Shown piece after piece: positions 48,017 to 64,000 of a stretch of 64,000 nucleotides of DNA (position 1 is its first letter; every line of letters begins with the position of its first letter). Under the pieces are notes generated by a model that was not told where the DNA came from, made no database searches, and saw nothing but the letters and a program-made list of their open reading frames with translations. The DNA lies in assembly GCA_015657535.1 (NCBI GenBank), contig JADHZB010000592.1, positions 1 to 64,000 of the forward strand, written 5' to 3'. The translations under genes were made by a program, and so were the position numbers. This DNA is from Nephromyces sp. MM_2019. Its lineage: Eukaryota > Apicomplexa > Aconoidasida > Nephromycida.

Positions 48017-51000
48017 ATGCTAATAAAAATGTCGTACTTTGATTCCGACACTGAACCTTCTTTTGAATTAAACATTGAAAATGAAAAGGCAAAGCAAAAA
48101 GCAAGGAATGAAGATTTTTCCGAGTATAAAACATATATTATGTGAATTTTATATGTATTCCAATATGAGTTTGCATGTATCTTGCAGTGCATAGTAATTG
48201 CTTTTAGAGGATATATATGTGTTAATGTGTTTAATGTCATTAAAATAAGCCTATTAAAAATTTGTTTGAATCGATATTATATCCTGTTTTTTTGTTAAAA
48301 CCTTCAAAAGCTACGAAAAGGATGAGTTTTTAAAGATATTAGGAATTGACCATGATGGAAAAACGCTTATACTAGTTGTACCTGCACATTTTTATTCGCG
48401 ACACTTCATAATGGAAAAGGCTGTGTAAGTTTGATTTTCATGAAGTCCTGTATATGAATTTTATTTTCATAACACGTAATATTAAAAATGCACTATATTT
48501 AGCTTTTACGTATATAGCTTTCATATGCAATATAGCAATTGTTTTATTAAAATGATTGTTTCCAGGCGATTTGCGATGATAAAATTGGAAGCAGCTGTAG
48601 AAAACAAGTATTCATTTATTATCTGTTTAACTCAAACTAATTGGTTAACCGACTCAACATTTTCATACCTAACCAAATGTGAGTTTTCCTTAATTATACT
48701 TCCTATATAGATACATTCAATATTATATTGTGCACAAAAGCGATAAAATCACATGCAAACATAAATTAATGAATATAGACAAGAATATAAAAATGATAAA
48801 CTTCCAAAAATAGAAACTTTACATAATCATAACACAAGATAATTTACACATATAGCTAATGAAGCTATATAAACAGTCGATGAAACTATACATATATACA
48901 CAAGCCAATAATTTAAATAAACGCACCCATTGTAAGTTAAATTCTCATACTGTAAGAAAAGCTATATATGCATGTTAAAATTGTTTACAGTTTATAGTAC
49001 ACTCTCGAGGCCTTGCAAAAAGAACTTGAAAAAGGTATTTATAGTTCATTCTGGAGTATCAACTAAAGCGCTATCGACGATTGCTAGTCCGCTAATTTCC
49101 TCAAAATTTTGGGATAAAGTTGAGTATGTCGACAAATTAGAAAATTTGATAAGAAAAGTCAATTCTACACCTCTGGATACCCTTAAGTAAGAAATATTTC
49201 TTAGTATAGCAGACATATAATTGACAATAATTGTGTAGCCTGTTTGTACTATGTATATATATATCAGCTATTTAACTTCTTGCACTTTTTAAAATCTGGT
49301 TAAGGTGTTATTAAGTCTCCTAGATAATTGTGTAGCTTTTATAATTCTCTTCAAAACATAAGTATGTAAACTAATTGACAAGATTTAGGAAAAATTACTT
49401 TATGTATGAGCATCTACTTATTAACTTATACTATCAAAATTAATCCTATTAAAGCAAGCCTTGTATGTAATATAGCTTTTTAAAACACAAATTGAGAAGT
49501 TATAAGCAATTTTTATTTTAATATTAATTTCTAGTAAATTTCCGTACATCGTACAACGTGAGGAGGAAATCCTTTTAAAAAATGAACCAATTTCGCCATT
49601 TGGTAACATTTTATTCATATAATCTAATTAAAATAAATATTTCATATAATTAACGTATGAGCAACCAATTACATGTACATAGACTAAGAAGCACATGAGT
49701 ACTCATAAGGATATATAATAAGATTATCCTTAACCGAGTATATGAGAAATTTTATGAACTTTCTTCTAGTGAGAAGACCTTATGTAATTATATATCTTTT
49801 TAAAGCTACAAAATTTGTGTGTATGTATATATGTAAAACTATTAATCTTAGGGTCTGAATTGGACACATTGAGTTTACGATTTGGTAGAAATTTTGGTGA
49901 ATACAAACAAATTCCATCAATGATAATTACCCTTGTCCAATATTTACTCCAACCATATGCAATTCAAAACAAAGACCTCTTTTTAGCTTTTCCACAGGCT
50001 AAGAAACTATATGCTCTTGTTGGTGATATTGAATCAGGTGACTCAAAACTCTGAATATATATAAATATATAGGAACAAAGTAAATATCGATATATGCCTA
50101 ATTGAGCAAATTTGAAGGAGTATATATGGAGTAAAATCATGAACACATATACATGCTATACACAGTAGCAGAAATTTTAAATGTGAACTTATAAGTAAAT
50201 CCCAGTAATGTTATTAAATACCAAAATTTTTTATCACCGTATAGGGAAGCCAAATTTAACATATCCTGATGTCGAGGTTACAGCTTGTGTCTTTAAATTG
50301 TTGTTGGATAGTCACCCATATGCATTGTTGGGTAGCAATGCATTTGATGAAATCAAAACCTTCGGAAGTACACAATTCACTAACGCATTTATCTTCACAC
50401 ATATAAATCTATATATCTACCATATATATAATCATATATATGTCCCTATGTCATTGCTACGACATGTATATACACTAGATTTGTGTGAAATATACGCAAC
50501 ATTGCGTATATGCTATTTTGCGTTTGAAGAGGATTTGTGATATTTGATGTATAAGAGTTTGTTTTAGATATTTATGTTTACTTATATATTTAAGGCAATA
50601 TACCAAGTCAAATTGTTTATTAAACATTACCAAAATAGATTCCCAAACAAGTCCAAGAGCAATCTTGATTTTATTAAAAAAGGTAAAATGACGATTGGCT
50701 TCGGGCTTAGAGCTTTTATATGAGATGTGTTATGTTTTTCACTGAACTCTATGATTAAGCAGCATTTTGATTTAGATTAATAAAAATATATAACTCATCC
50801 AACTTTGTTGCAAAAACTGTATATATGTTAGCAATTTAAACACCCTAACCTTTTTTTTTCTTAAAAATTATTTTTTTAGCTGATGGGCAATCTATCAGAA
50901 AGACATTTAGAGTGTTTACGGGTTTGTTGACTTTTATTTTTATATTTTTCTACTCAATATGCTTATTCTATTTACTGCAGCTTATTACAGATTACTTTAA

Positions 51001-51989
51001 CCAGCTCATAAATAATTCAGCCAATAATCAGGTGTGTGAATCCATATACTAGTTAGATATACACTAAGATACTAGCTGCAAGGTTTTAATTTCTGTGACT
51101 ATTCGAATGGTAATTTTATGCCTGTGTGCGTGTTAAAAACACAATATTAATTCAGTTAACGATAGAACGAATTTCTTCATTGTTTGCACCCGCTTTTTTT
51201 CGCCCTTTGAATATGGACACTCGTTGGATGAAGTTTACACCAGTGAGTACAAATTTTACACACCAACAATAATTATTACAAAACCTAATATACCTTATGT
51301 TCTACACTCACTAGTGGTCTTTTGTGATTCAATTTTTACACATTTTAAAAATGATGTTTTTCAGATTGCTGAGATGGCACTAACAATTCTAATTAAAGAA
51401 CATAAAATGCTCTTTCAAGTAATTAAAAATGATTTTATTTGTATAAAGCTTATAAACTATATAACAAAGATTTCATGAGTATATATATATATTTATATAT
51501 GAGATTGTGTATTACCAAATTTTCAATATTTAAAACATGCTCCATTCATAAAAGAATAAAAGACAAGATAATGATAATGATGAAGAAGAGGAAGAAAGTG
51601 AAGAAGATGAAAATGCTAACAAAAATGCAAGCAAAACAAATTTTACAAAGACTGGTAAGATTTTAAATTCTACAAATCTCTTCAGTTTATAAAAATTTAA
51701 TGTATTCGAGTGTGCATAGGCATTTATATGGTGATTTTTATGCTTTAAAGAGATCATAAATCTGTTGACATTTTCATATTTAATTACTTTTTAGATATTG
51801 CATCATATATAATAGTTTACACATAATAAATTTCTAGATAATTGTTTCAGTATATTTTTCAATATTAATCCTTAATATTTAAATAAATTCTTAGCTAATA
51901 AGGTAGATGAGAAACCCCAAGCTGATGAAGATGAAGAAGATGAAGAAGATGAAGAAGATGAAGATGATGAAGAAGAGAGTGAAGAGTGA
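48017..51989 (+). CDS. Sec14/BCH-domain protein with degenerate RhoGAP domain and acidic tail, 14 exons
   Basis: Exons are 48017-48123, 48311-48424, 48566-48678, 48991-49186, 49535-49602, 49852-50037, 50245-50367, 50639-50682, 50880-50921, 50981-51031, 51156-51242, 51365-51418, 51555-51654 and 51895-51989. Phase is kept throughout, giving 459 aa. Residues about 30-200 form a Sec14-like (CRAL-TRIO, BNIP2/ARHGAP1-type BCH) module with TLILVVPAHFYSRHF, then CKKNLKKVFIVHSGVSTKAL, SSKFWDKVEYVDKLENLI and PYIVQREEE. Residues about 215-400 follow the RhoGAP order (IPSMIITLVQYLLQPYAI, DLFLAFPQAKKLYALVG, SPRAILILLKKLMGNLSERH, LTIERISSLFAPAFFRPLN). The GIFR arginine finger is replaced by DLFL, so GAP catalysis is unlikely. 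The last 60 residues are almost all Asp/Glu. This points to a lipid-binding, small-GTPase-binding scaffold (inference). An alternative ATG lies in frame at 48029. Confidence 0.8.
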
Positions 51990-54801
51990 AATAATTTCGA
52001 GACTTTTTATGGACTTAATTATTTACTAAATTAACAATTTTCTTATTAGGTATTTTTAAAATTAAAAACAGTCTATAAAAGAATAATTGCATTTTTACTC
52101 ACTTGTTTAGCAAGTCTTATGAAAAAAATAAATTTTTACACTTATATAAATATAAATAATTTCACTATAATGAATTAAGCGTACAAAAATTTTTTTACAT
52201 TAAACAAGTTCATTTAATATATATATATATATATGATACCAAACTACGTAATATAGTACCATTACATACTATAAGTGATTAAAGATATTTGCGGAGTTGG
52301 AAAATTGTTTGTGGTGCATATATTTTTGTTTGTAATACAATAGTTATTATATTTTATTTTCACCACGAATATTAATAGATTAAGAATTTAATGACATTCG
52401 AAATCTGGTAACTTCAAATAAAAGCAATAACAACTTAACCTGTCGAACTTTATTAATTTTTCGAAAAACCTTTGAAGCTCCTTTGGCTTGTGTTAGTAAC
52501 TTTGCCACCTCCAATGCAATCTTATGGTTTTTTATTCTGCTTAGACATATCTCTTTCTAACTCCTTAGTATACTAGTAATATACAAATAAATTCTTACAT
52601 AAACACACATTATCAATACATAAATCGACATTATTTTACACTACCACGTTATTTCAAACTCTCCCATAATACACATATAAGTTGCTACACACAAACTATA
52701 GCACACCAACAACGTCATGGATAGAAATGTAACAAATAGTTCATGATTACGTTCACTTAGACAATTATGTAATTTAACAAGTATAAATACATATAATGTA
52801 AGTTGATTTTATATATTAAATCTAAATAGGGCGTTTTACTAGTTAGTTTTTGTGAGATATTATTTAGGCAACTTTGTGGGTGAACTGTTCCCTAATGGAG
52901 CTTGTGGTAATGGAAATTAATATTAGTTAATATACTCTAGTAATGATACACTAGGATGAGCGGCATATGGTCATTGTTCATGGAATATTATGAGGCTTAT
53001 ACTAAGAAAAATTATGCCACGAGAAAACGTTGTTTTCGACCCTAGTGAAGCTTGTGAAGTTTTAACTATTGTGGGAAAGTTATAACCAGTAGTAGAACTC
53101 AATTTTATAACTTGACTTTATTTAAACACTGTTAACAACTAGACCTTTAACTAGAGTGCTGGTTTTATTTAGCGTGGTTACGCTGTTTTATGTTAGCAAT
53201 AGGGTAATTTTGTAGGGATAATGCACTCACACATACACTACATTGTAAATGCAGGAAAGTGTGCCAAACGTATGTACGTTCATCCACATACTCTCGTAAA
53301 TATATGTGAACCCAAAAATAAATATACATCTAGGCGCATAATTCACACACATTTACGCAAATTTAAGCACATGGACAAACTTTGACACATATTGAAGCAT
53401 ATTGCACAAATTATTACATATTCACAAATACCATTATATCCACAAACGCATTTGAGAACACATTCACCCATACATATTCACCCACACATACTTTTACATT
53501 CATTTACACACAAATATAGAGTAATTGGTGAAAATTTTGCCTGCCATGTAAATTATTTGTGACATGATTGTATAAAAATTGATCAATAATGTGTATATAT
53601 ATACAAAAAATACAGTAAAATTATATCCATTGCACACAGAGGGATATGTATTTACTTTATATACAAACAATTCCTGTGGAAGTTTGTATAAACATGTACA
53701 TAGTAGCTTCAATATGCAATGCGTATAACGAATATATAATTTCAGTGTGTATGGGTCTCCACTTTCCATTGTTTGTGCAAATTGTGCTTATTTTAGAAAG
53801 TAATTAATTATGTGATTGGATTATGTAGTATACCGTAGCTAAAAACTTGTTGATCTAGTAAACTTAGCCAGCATCTAGTTGTAGATCCAATCATAAACAG
53901 TCTCCTAAGCTACTCTTAGTATTTCTTTAGCTACACTAATGTTAATAAGCCGCGACTTAGCATGCTTAGGCTATAGTAATAAAGACTTGGTTTTAGTAGC
54001 AAATTTTTTATAAGATTAGCCTGTATAAAAAAGGTGAGCTGACTTTCGAAACATGGATTTTAAGTCTCGATTCAAAGTTTCAAAATCTTACTATGTTATT
54101 TTATAAGCATCTAGTAAAGTTGTGTAAAAAAGGTATAAAGTGAGTTACAAACTTTTAATTGAAAGTATTTTTTTTTCTTATTGTTCTTTAAAATCTTCTC
54201 AGTATGAAATGACTTGGAAATAGCTCTTAAAACTACTTTAAACGAGCACATTTATAATCATGCTTTGGAATGCTATCTCCTCGAACGATGAAGATTGTTT
54301 GCGCTTCCGTGTGCGGTTTTTACATAATATTTTGATTACCACCATTTCAAGCGTTTCCTACCTTGTAGCCATAATACTAGCCTAAAGGCTATATAAACCT
54401 TTTGTAGCTTTTTGGCATCTATATGAAGCATTGATGTGATACATCAATATGCATAATACTACCAAATTAATAACAAACCCTTCGAATTGAGCACACATAA
54501 TTATACACCCTGTTAAATATAAACGGTAGCATAAACACTGACTTACTTATGGTATGTTTATCTAAAACCTATATGAACTTCATCTCAAGCACATATGTAT
54601 ATATTCAACCTTAATAATTGCTACAGACTTCTTCATTCACAATACAAAATTATAACGACACTAATATACATATCGAAACCTTGACGAATACAGACACCAT
54701 CTTACCCAACTGATACTATCACACTCAATCCACGCTACCACATTTCACCCACGGTCCTACCCACCCTCATCCTACACACTACTTGCTTTAAATTTCTTGA
54801 A
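51990..54801. other. 2.8 kb spacer, CA-rich at its right end
   Basis: No gene was recognised. A TA microsatellite lies near 52218-52235. CACA-type runs recur at 53220-53520, and the last 130 bases before the hydrolase ATG are C-rich and G-poor. The minus-strand frame at 53500-53769 is a composition artefact. Confidence 0.5.
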
Positions 54802-57800
54802 ATGTCATTACTCAAGCGAATATTTCGACTTACGTTGTTACCACCTCTACACAAATATGTTGAAAAAACGAAATGGCCACATTCAAAGAAGCAATTAAAG
54901 AGGGATAGAAAGTCGTTGTATATCATTAGCCAAACATACAACCGCCTCCGTAATTACACACCTCTAAAACTTGAAAAAATTTCCCTCACAAACATAAAGC
55001 TTCATAAATATTATATGTCTGATGAACTAAAAGAAAATCAAAGATATATTTTGTACTTACACGGAGGTGGATTTTGCATTAATACACCTGAAACTTACAA
55101 GCCTATCTTTTACAGTGAGTGCGTGCATGTATACGAGTATATCCCATGCGCTATGGGTAGCGATCGGGATCGGGAAGATGTATGGTGTGTGGCATGGTTG
55201 TGTATTATACATATTGGAGTTTTGTGTGAATTTTTTATGTGTACTTTGTATTGTATTCATCTTTATCTTACTTTACAGTAATCTCGAATATGGTGCTTAC
55301 AGCCATAAGTAAAGCATTTCATGGTGCTTTTATAAGCTAAATATGGGCTATTACTTAAAGTTTTGATACTTATATATACAGAATAAATAAATTGCGAGAA
55401 CAATAAACATTTATCATTTTGCTACAGAGTTGTGTAAGTACACAGACTGCATTATTTTCGCTCCTAAATATCGACTTAGCCCAGAGACTTGTTACCCACA
55501 CAGCCTAAATCATTGCATTGAATCATATAAATACCTAGTTGATGTACTCAAATTGGATCCCTCGAGAATCATTTTTGCAGGTTATTTTTACCTCTAAATA
55601 TACTTTCAACACACTCACAACTTTGACTACAACAGTACATATAGCTTGAGGCATTCTGTCACATATATGCGTAGATACTATTGAACATAATCTTGTTTAC
55701 TTACACTTTAGGCACAATAACTTCTTATAATACCTGTTTCTAAACAAATAATTACCCCCTTGAATCATATTTTAATTTCTTACCATGCATACACTTTTGA
55801 TACACAAGACTCTTTACCCACATTATCTTACATATCATTTCTTAGTATATTCTTATTTACACACATTACTCACTCTATCTAAGCATAAATACTTGGCTAT
55901 ATATATTCTTTTAAAGGTGATAGTGCTGGGGGTAATATAAGTGTTGCAATGTGTTACAAGATTGCTATGGAAGGTGTAATAGGCCAACCAGCTGGTATCT
56001 TAAATTTCTCACCCTGGTTAGATTTATCTATGAAGGGTCCCTCTTATCAGGTAAATGCCACATTAACCTTATATATACACATTCACACACAATTTTTACT
56101 TTCCTTTTTGTTGTACACTTCCTCTTGTCACTATTTTTCTCTACTCTCTTTTTTTGTTATCAACACACACCTACTAACATTTTTGCAACTCAATCATATT
56201 TCATCATCCCATTTCTTTCACATATACACTAAGCTCTTCCACACACCAATTTTTGTCACAATTAAGCACAACTCACGAACGCATATTTTAGTCATATATG
56301 AATACATCTACCACACCTACTTCTATTACATATAGATATCTACACTTAACTATTAATTTTATCTACACATCTTCGATATATCTCTAACACATCCACTCAC
56401 CTCCAACACTCCCACCCATTTCCCACACACTTGCATCTGTCCAACATTCCCACACATTTCTTGAACTTCTCCACCTATTTTTATTAAATTTCTACACATT
56501 TCCAACATTTTGATCATTTACACTAACCTAACCCCTCCTCCTCCCACAACCACACATCACACCAGTTTAATATAGGTAAAGATAAATTACTCCCTCTTGA
56601 GAGTATAAAACGAGCTATTTGGTTATATGTAAAAGGAAATTTTAACTATAACCAATTTGATGACTCCACACAAAATAAATTCAAAGAAGTTTGCTTAGAA
56701 AAGGGTATGCCATATGTGTATGGTAATCAGTCAGAACAATATCAAAAGAAATTACAATCACCGTTGATTTCCCCTGTTTATATGAGGCCTGGTATGTGGA
56801 TGAATAATTTCCCACGCATGTATATACACTGTGCTGCTGAAGAGGTAAAATCACAATTTTTGGATTATTTATCTTGTGTTTGTAGGATGGGAGGGAGAAG
56901 CAGTATTGGTAGCGTAAATATGCATATATGAATTTCATGAGATAAGGTTGGATATATATATATATATAATTACACCTATTTGATATAAATATGAGTTTGA
57001 TTACATGTTATGTGGATCATATATATATATGATCGTATGCTAAGTAGGTTACATATAATTTTATGTGCAGGTATGTTATGTAGATTACATATATGCATTT
57101 GTGTAGGCATTTTATATGTATTATATATTTATTTGTGTGTATTTTTGGGATATATATATATATATACAAAGTATACTTGTATGAATATTATATAAACAGA
57201 CATGTATGTGAGTCATTACATATGCTCTATGTATTTGAATTATAAATAAAATTTTTGCTATCTTATGCATGTCTGTATGTGTATCAATAGATATTAGTCT
57301 TTGGCTACTTAAAATACATTAAGAGCCTATATTCAATTCTTAACTATGCTTATTTTTATCATAATAAGTACAGAAATCATTTTTTCAAACCCAATTATTA
57401 CACACAAAAAAGACATACAAAAATACATATCCTCACATACCTGCATGGCACCTCTATTACTAACTCAGTTCTTATTAAGTGATTCACTCATATTTGCAAG
57501 GAAATTAAACAATTTTATATCCAATTCTAATAATAAAGAACAAAATACAGTCATACCTACAAATTCATTTGATGAATTAGGTTGCTTAAATAAAGACGAT
57601 ATAACTCGTCTTAAAAATCAAACCAAAATATTCCCACAGGGCTGTAACCCAGAGGAAGATGAAAATTTTCGTGCCACTGTGTGTGTATGGAGGGATGAAA
57701 TCCACGCTGTAAATTTCATGATTTAGATAAATTTTTTGAACTTAAGAAATAATCTTACACTCATATATATACACTTACACATAAATATACGTACTTAGAG

Positions 57801-58261
57801 CTACACATACACAACACTTTTAGACACACGCAAAAACTCATAGATGTTCACCTACAGACACTTGGACATGAACACACCCAAACACACATACATGCACACT
57901 CGCAAGCACATATACATACACAACCAAAACAAATATTAATACTTAATTATATATATATCCATAAGCATACACAAACGCAAAAACACATACACAGATCCAG
58001 ATTCAGTATGAATATGAATATAAAAATTCTTTAAAGACCCACTTTGAGAAGTGATTAGACTAAACAATTTGATTCATCTCTTCATACACACACTATAAAT
58101 ACTTAAACGAAATATATTCATTCTTATATACAGAATTTACACATTTCCCTATAATGTGTGTACATTTACAGTTTCCCGTTTTTGGAAAATTGGAATACCC
58201 AAATGCAAAAGATTGTTTGAAAGATGCTGCATCTTGGATTATTAAATTATTACCCTACTAA
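54802..58261 (+). CDS. HSL-family alpha/beta hydrolase (carboxylesterase/lipase), 6 exons
   Basis: Exons are 54802-55114, 55428-55580, 55917-56050, 56566-56844, 57469-57708 and 58172-58261. They join in phase to a 402-aa protein. The order is that of hormone-sensitive-lipase-type esterases (arylacetamide deacetylase family). An oxyanion motif YLHGGGF (HGGG at about 87-90) is followed by APKYRLSPE, the nucleophile elbow GDSAGGN (Ser158), NFSPWLDLS, SPLISPVYM, then FPRMYIHCAAEE leading to the acid (Asp298 in LLSDS), and the His (about 372, VWRDEIHA). The family hydrolyses ester bonds of lipids or small acyl compounds, and the substrate is unknown. The basic N-terminus (residues 1-50) has no clear signal peptide. 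Residues about 310-355 form a low-complexity insertion between the acid and the His. All three catalytic residues are present, so it should be active. Confidence 0.88.
57709..58171 (+). repeat. CA-rich intron sequence
   Basis: The last intron of the hydrolase gene is filled with degenerate ACACA/CATACA sequence with almost no G, unlike introns in the left half of the window. Confidence 0.5.
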
Positions 58262-58558
58262 CCCTTACAAATTCAAAATTAATTTGGAATTGGCTAAACA
58301 CACACACACACACATGTTATATTAAGTTTTTAGAAAAATTTTTGTTAAAGTTCGATTTTGAGTTAAAATAATTACACCTTTGATATTAATAAATTAATAT
58401 TATTTAATATAAAATGGAGTGTTTATAAAAAATTGCATATGTCAATATTGTTTTAATATACACAGAATTTTGACACGCACGCTCACGCATTACCATGTGT
58501 CTTGAGATTTATATACACATTATAATTACATATATATAATTAAAGGTTTAATTTTTTT
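58262..58558. other. Convergent 3' spacer
   Basis: About 300 bp between the stops of the hydrolase (+) and the HtrA gene (-). It includes a short (CA)n run near 58299-58313. Confidence 0.6.
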
Positions 58559-61681
<3,123 letters not shown>

Positions 61682-64000
61682 ATGTCTGGGATTCTGGGTT
61701 TATGTTTAGGTTTATGAGTATATAAATATATTTAGGTTTAATGGGTTTAGGAGTGTATAGTTTTGAGTTGGAATCGATAGGTTTATGTGTGTATATCTGT
61801 GATTGTGTGAAGATCTTTCTATGTATAGCTTTATACTTATAAGTTTATATTTCGAATGTAAAATCTTGATTTAGGCCTACGGAATTGATGTTAAATGTTA
61901 TAAAATAAAGCTTTACGTTTGTATTTATTAATACATAAAAAGTATCGTACACACATGGTTAAACACGAAGAAAAATATATGAGGTTTTGTTCTAATAAAA
62001 TACGCTGATTACCAATGTGTATTTTAGTTGATAAGGAATGTATCAAACTTATGGAGGGAGGCATGATAGGTTATATTCAATTTCTAATAATCCGTATAAG
62101 TATAAACTTAGTTGTCTCTTGAGGATTTTAATTTGTAATTGTTTTATAGTGTGTTGTTATTTAAATTATCTATATACGCCGTTTCCCAGATTGTGTGTGC
62201 GTAGGTATTTTGTACTTGTGTGTACATACAGCGTTATTTGTGTTATTTTGAAATAGCTTAGCTTACTGTAGTTATTATTTAGTTTAGGTTGTCTCTATTG
62301 TCTATGTTATTAAGACATTGTTCCTTAGTAACTTGTGTAAGTTTATAAAGAAGTTTCATTATTAAATTGTTATATATGTTTCTCAATATTTTTTTGTAGT
62401 TTAAAGTTTAAATTATCCATAATTGTCTTTACTATTTTACTCAATGCATTTCTTATTAATATGTTTACAAATTTTCCGATTACAGTTACATATGTAGATT
62501 GTCTACTTACTCGTTAACATATCTTGTTATATACATATCCTATGTACATCTACATTTGGTCATAAACATAATAGCCCACTTAGACAAATAACGCATATAT
62601 CATACAAATCTAGTATTCACACTCACATACTAGATACACATATACTAGGATGCACATTCACACACTAGTATGCATGTGCACACAATAAGATACATACGTG
62701 CATATCTTTGCATATACACTCAATTATAAACAGTGTTAATAGCTTTAACAAAAATTTCAAATATTGAATGAAATCAATTTGTATATTATTTCTTAGTCAT
62801 ATCAGATATAATTAAGTTGTCTAATGTGTGTAAAAACAGTGTAGCACTTAAATGTCTAATATATTTCCACTTCTAGATGAATTTGTGTGTGTATATGTGT
62901 GTGCGAATGTATGTTTATATTTGTATATATATTTTCGTGTGTGAGTATTTATAAAGTTTCGTATATATATATATATATACATTCATGAGTGTGTAGAATG
63001 TGTGCACAAGTGTATAGTGTGTGTTTAAGAGTGATTAGTGCGTGTGTTTTAATATATAATGGGCCAAAAATGTCGTTTATGACAAGTGACTAAGGTAGAT
63101 ATTAAAAATTTTATATTTAAACAAAGCTTCAAACAACTGATATGAGGATTATTTATTTATGGACATATACAATGATATAATGTAGTGTGTATAAATCCCC
63201 CCAGTATGTTTGAAGATGAGTTTAGTTAGCAGATATGTCAGATATATGTATATGTATTATGCAATGCATTAATATTTCCATACGATAGTTTTTGCGAACT
63301 TGATGGCTATATGGTAGTGGGTCTAGGAATGGATATCTAATTGAAGGTAAGTGTAGAAATGCTATTTGAAGATGTGTAGGAGTTCAAATTAGTTGAGTAT
63401 ACATGTAGTTCCAATTTATAATGATACGTTGTGTATTTTATTTTTGGGAAATCAAGTGTTTAAAAAAAGCCTCATATTTCAGTATAATGTGTGTGTCTCT
63501 GAGTTGAACACTCTATGCCTCAAATTGTGTATAAACAAGAAAATAATTATTTACACGTCAAAATGTGTATGAGAATTTCTTCTTCTTTAACATAAAGCTG
63601 TTTAGCTTCCTCAATTCACAAATCAGAATGTGTGAAATATTAGTTCTTGTTTTTATTAAATTGTATATACCAATAAATAAAAAGATGGTATGTGTAAGTC
63701 ACATAAATAAATCATCAATGAGTGAGAAATTTCAATAAAAAAAAAAAGAGTTTAAGACATCACAAGTAGTTGCAATTTAAACAAAAATGTGCAAAAATGT
63801 ACACAAAATGGTAATCTGAAATGTGTAAAGTGTCATCAGATGAGTCATATTTATTGTCTTGTGTATGAAGATTATATATAATATTGATAAACTAATACGA
63901 AACTTGCACAAACACAATCATAAAAAATAAACATCAATTTATAGTACAATTTTTTTTTACAATTTAATAAAATGTGTGAGAATATGTATATAATGTTGAT
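61682..64000. other. TG-rich terminal spacer
   Basis: 2.3 kb without a recognised gene. The first 150 bases are G/T-rich (C-rich on the HtrA sense strand). Degenerate (TG)n occurs at 62880-63050, CA-rich sequence at 62620-62700 and a TA run near 62962-62980. The frame at 62038-62256 (+) has no recognisable composition. The window ends without any visible gene start. Confidence 0.5.

Noticed and set aside
50361..50640. Frame break in the RhoGAP domain between exons 7 and 8
   Set aside because: Resolved by the donor after GGAA (50367) and the acceptor ATAG at 50638. The joined sequence FGNSQTSPRAILILLKK follows the family.
51530..51757. Ser-rich frame on the minus strand
   Set aside because: Antisense of the acidic GAA/GAT tail exon of the Sec14-RhoGAP gene.
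53500..53769. 89-aa minus-strand frame
   Set aside because: Lies in CA/TG-skewed spacer. Its composition reflects the skew, with no domain or start context.

Overview
The window is AT-rich nuclear DNA from an intron-rich unicellular eukaryote. The best fit is an apicomplexan or close alveolate relative. The markers are a ferlin, a type II NADH dehydrogenase, a BT1-family folate/biopterin transporter (decayed) and a TRAP-like transmembrane protein with a VWA domain. Introns are GT-AG with few exceptions. All three stop codons end intact genes. I cannot name the genus. I found no tRNA, rRNA, CRISPR array or intact transposon.

Layout, left half. A decayed BT1 transporter lies at 1.2-2.6 kb on the minus strand, followed by 3 kb of AT-rich spacer. 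A single-exon SLC13-type anion transporter (5.9-7.7 kb, -) is divergent from a 13-exon NDH2 (9.6-12.8 kb, +). Then come a degenerate EF-hand protein (13.8-15.5 kb, -), a C-terminal zinc-finger protein (16.4-18.7 kb, -), the SSU-processome WD40 protein UTP18 (19.4-20.9 kb, -) and a 13-exon TRF4-type non-canonical poly(A) polymerase (22.0-24.8 kb, -).

Middle. A 2.4 kb divergent spacer carries a 16-bp minisatellite. It separates the polymerase from a 28-exon ferlin (27.2-37.2 kb, +). Directly downstream on the same strand is a type I membrane protein with a VWA domain lacking its MIDAS, a Thr-rich repeat stalk and a short acidic tail (37.6-40.0 kb).

Right half. A possible 53-aa membrane protein (40.5 kb, -), phosphatidylserine synthase (42.3-43.9 kb, +), a small SMIM4-like membrane protein (45.0 kb, +), a decayed NUDIX gene (45.8-47.0 kb, -), a 14-exon Sec14/BCH plus RhoGAP-like protein (48.0-52.0 kb, +), a 6-exon HSL-type alpha/beta hydrolase (54.8-58.3 kb, +) and a 6-exon HtrA-type serine protease (58.6-61.7 kb, -). 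Spacers here are long and rich in CA/TG and TA microsatellites.

Functional themes are membrane traffic and secretion (ferlin, VWA protein), mitochondrial function (NDH2, possibly the SMIM4-like protein), lipid metabolism and lipid binding (PS synthase, hydrolase, Sec14 protein) and RNA processing (UTP18, TRF4). This is a eukaryotic segment, not an operon, so neighbourhood alone does not imply shared function. Exon models were built by hand from splice sites, phase continuity and family resemblance. Boundaries are good to a few bases where given exactly and approximate where marked 'about'.
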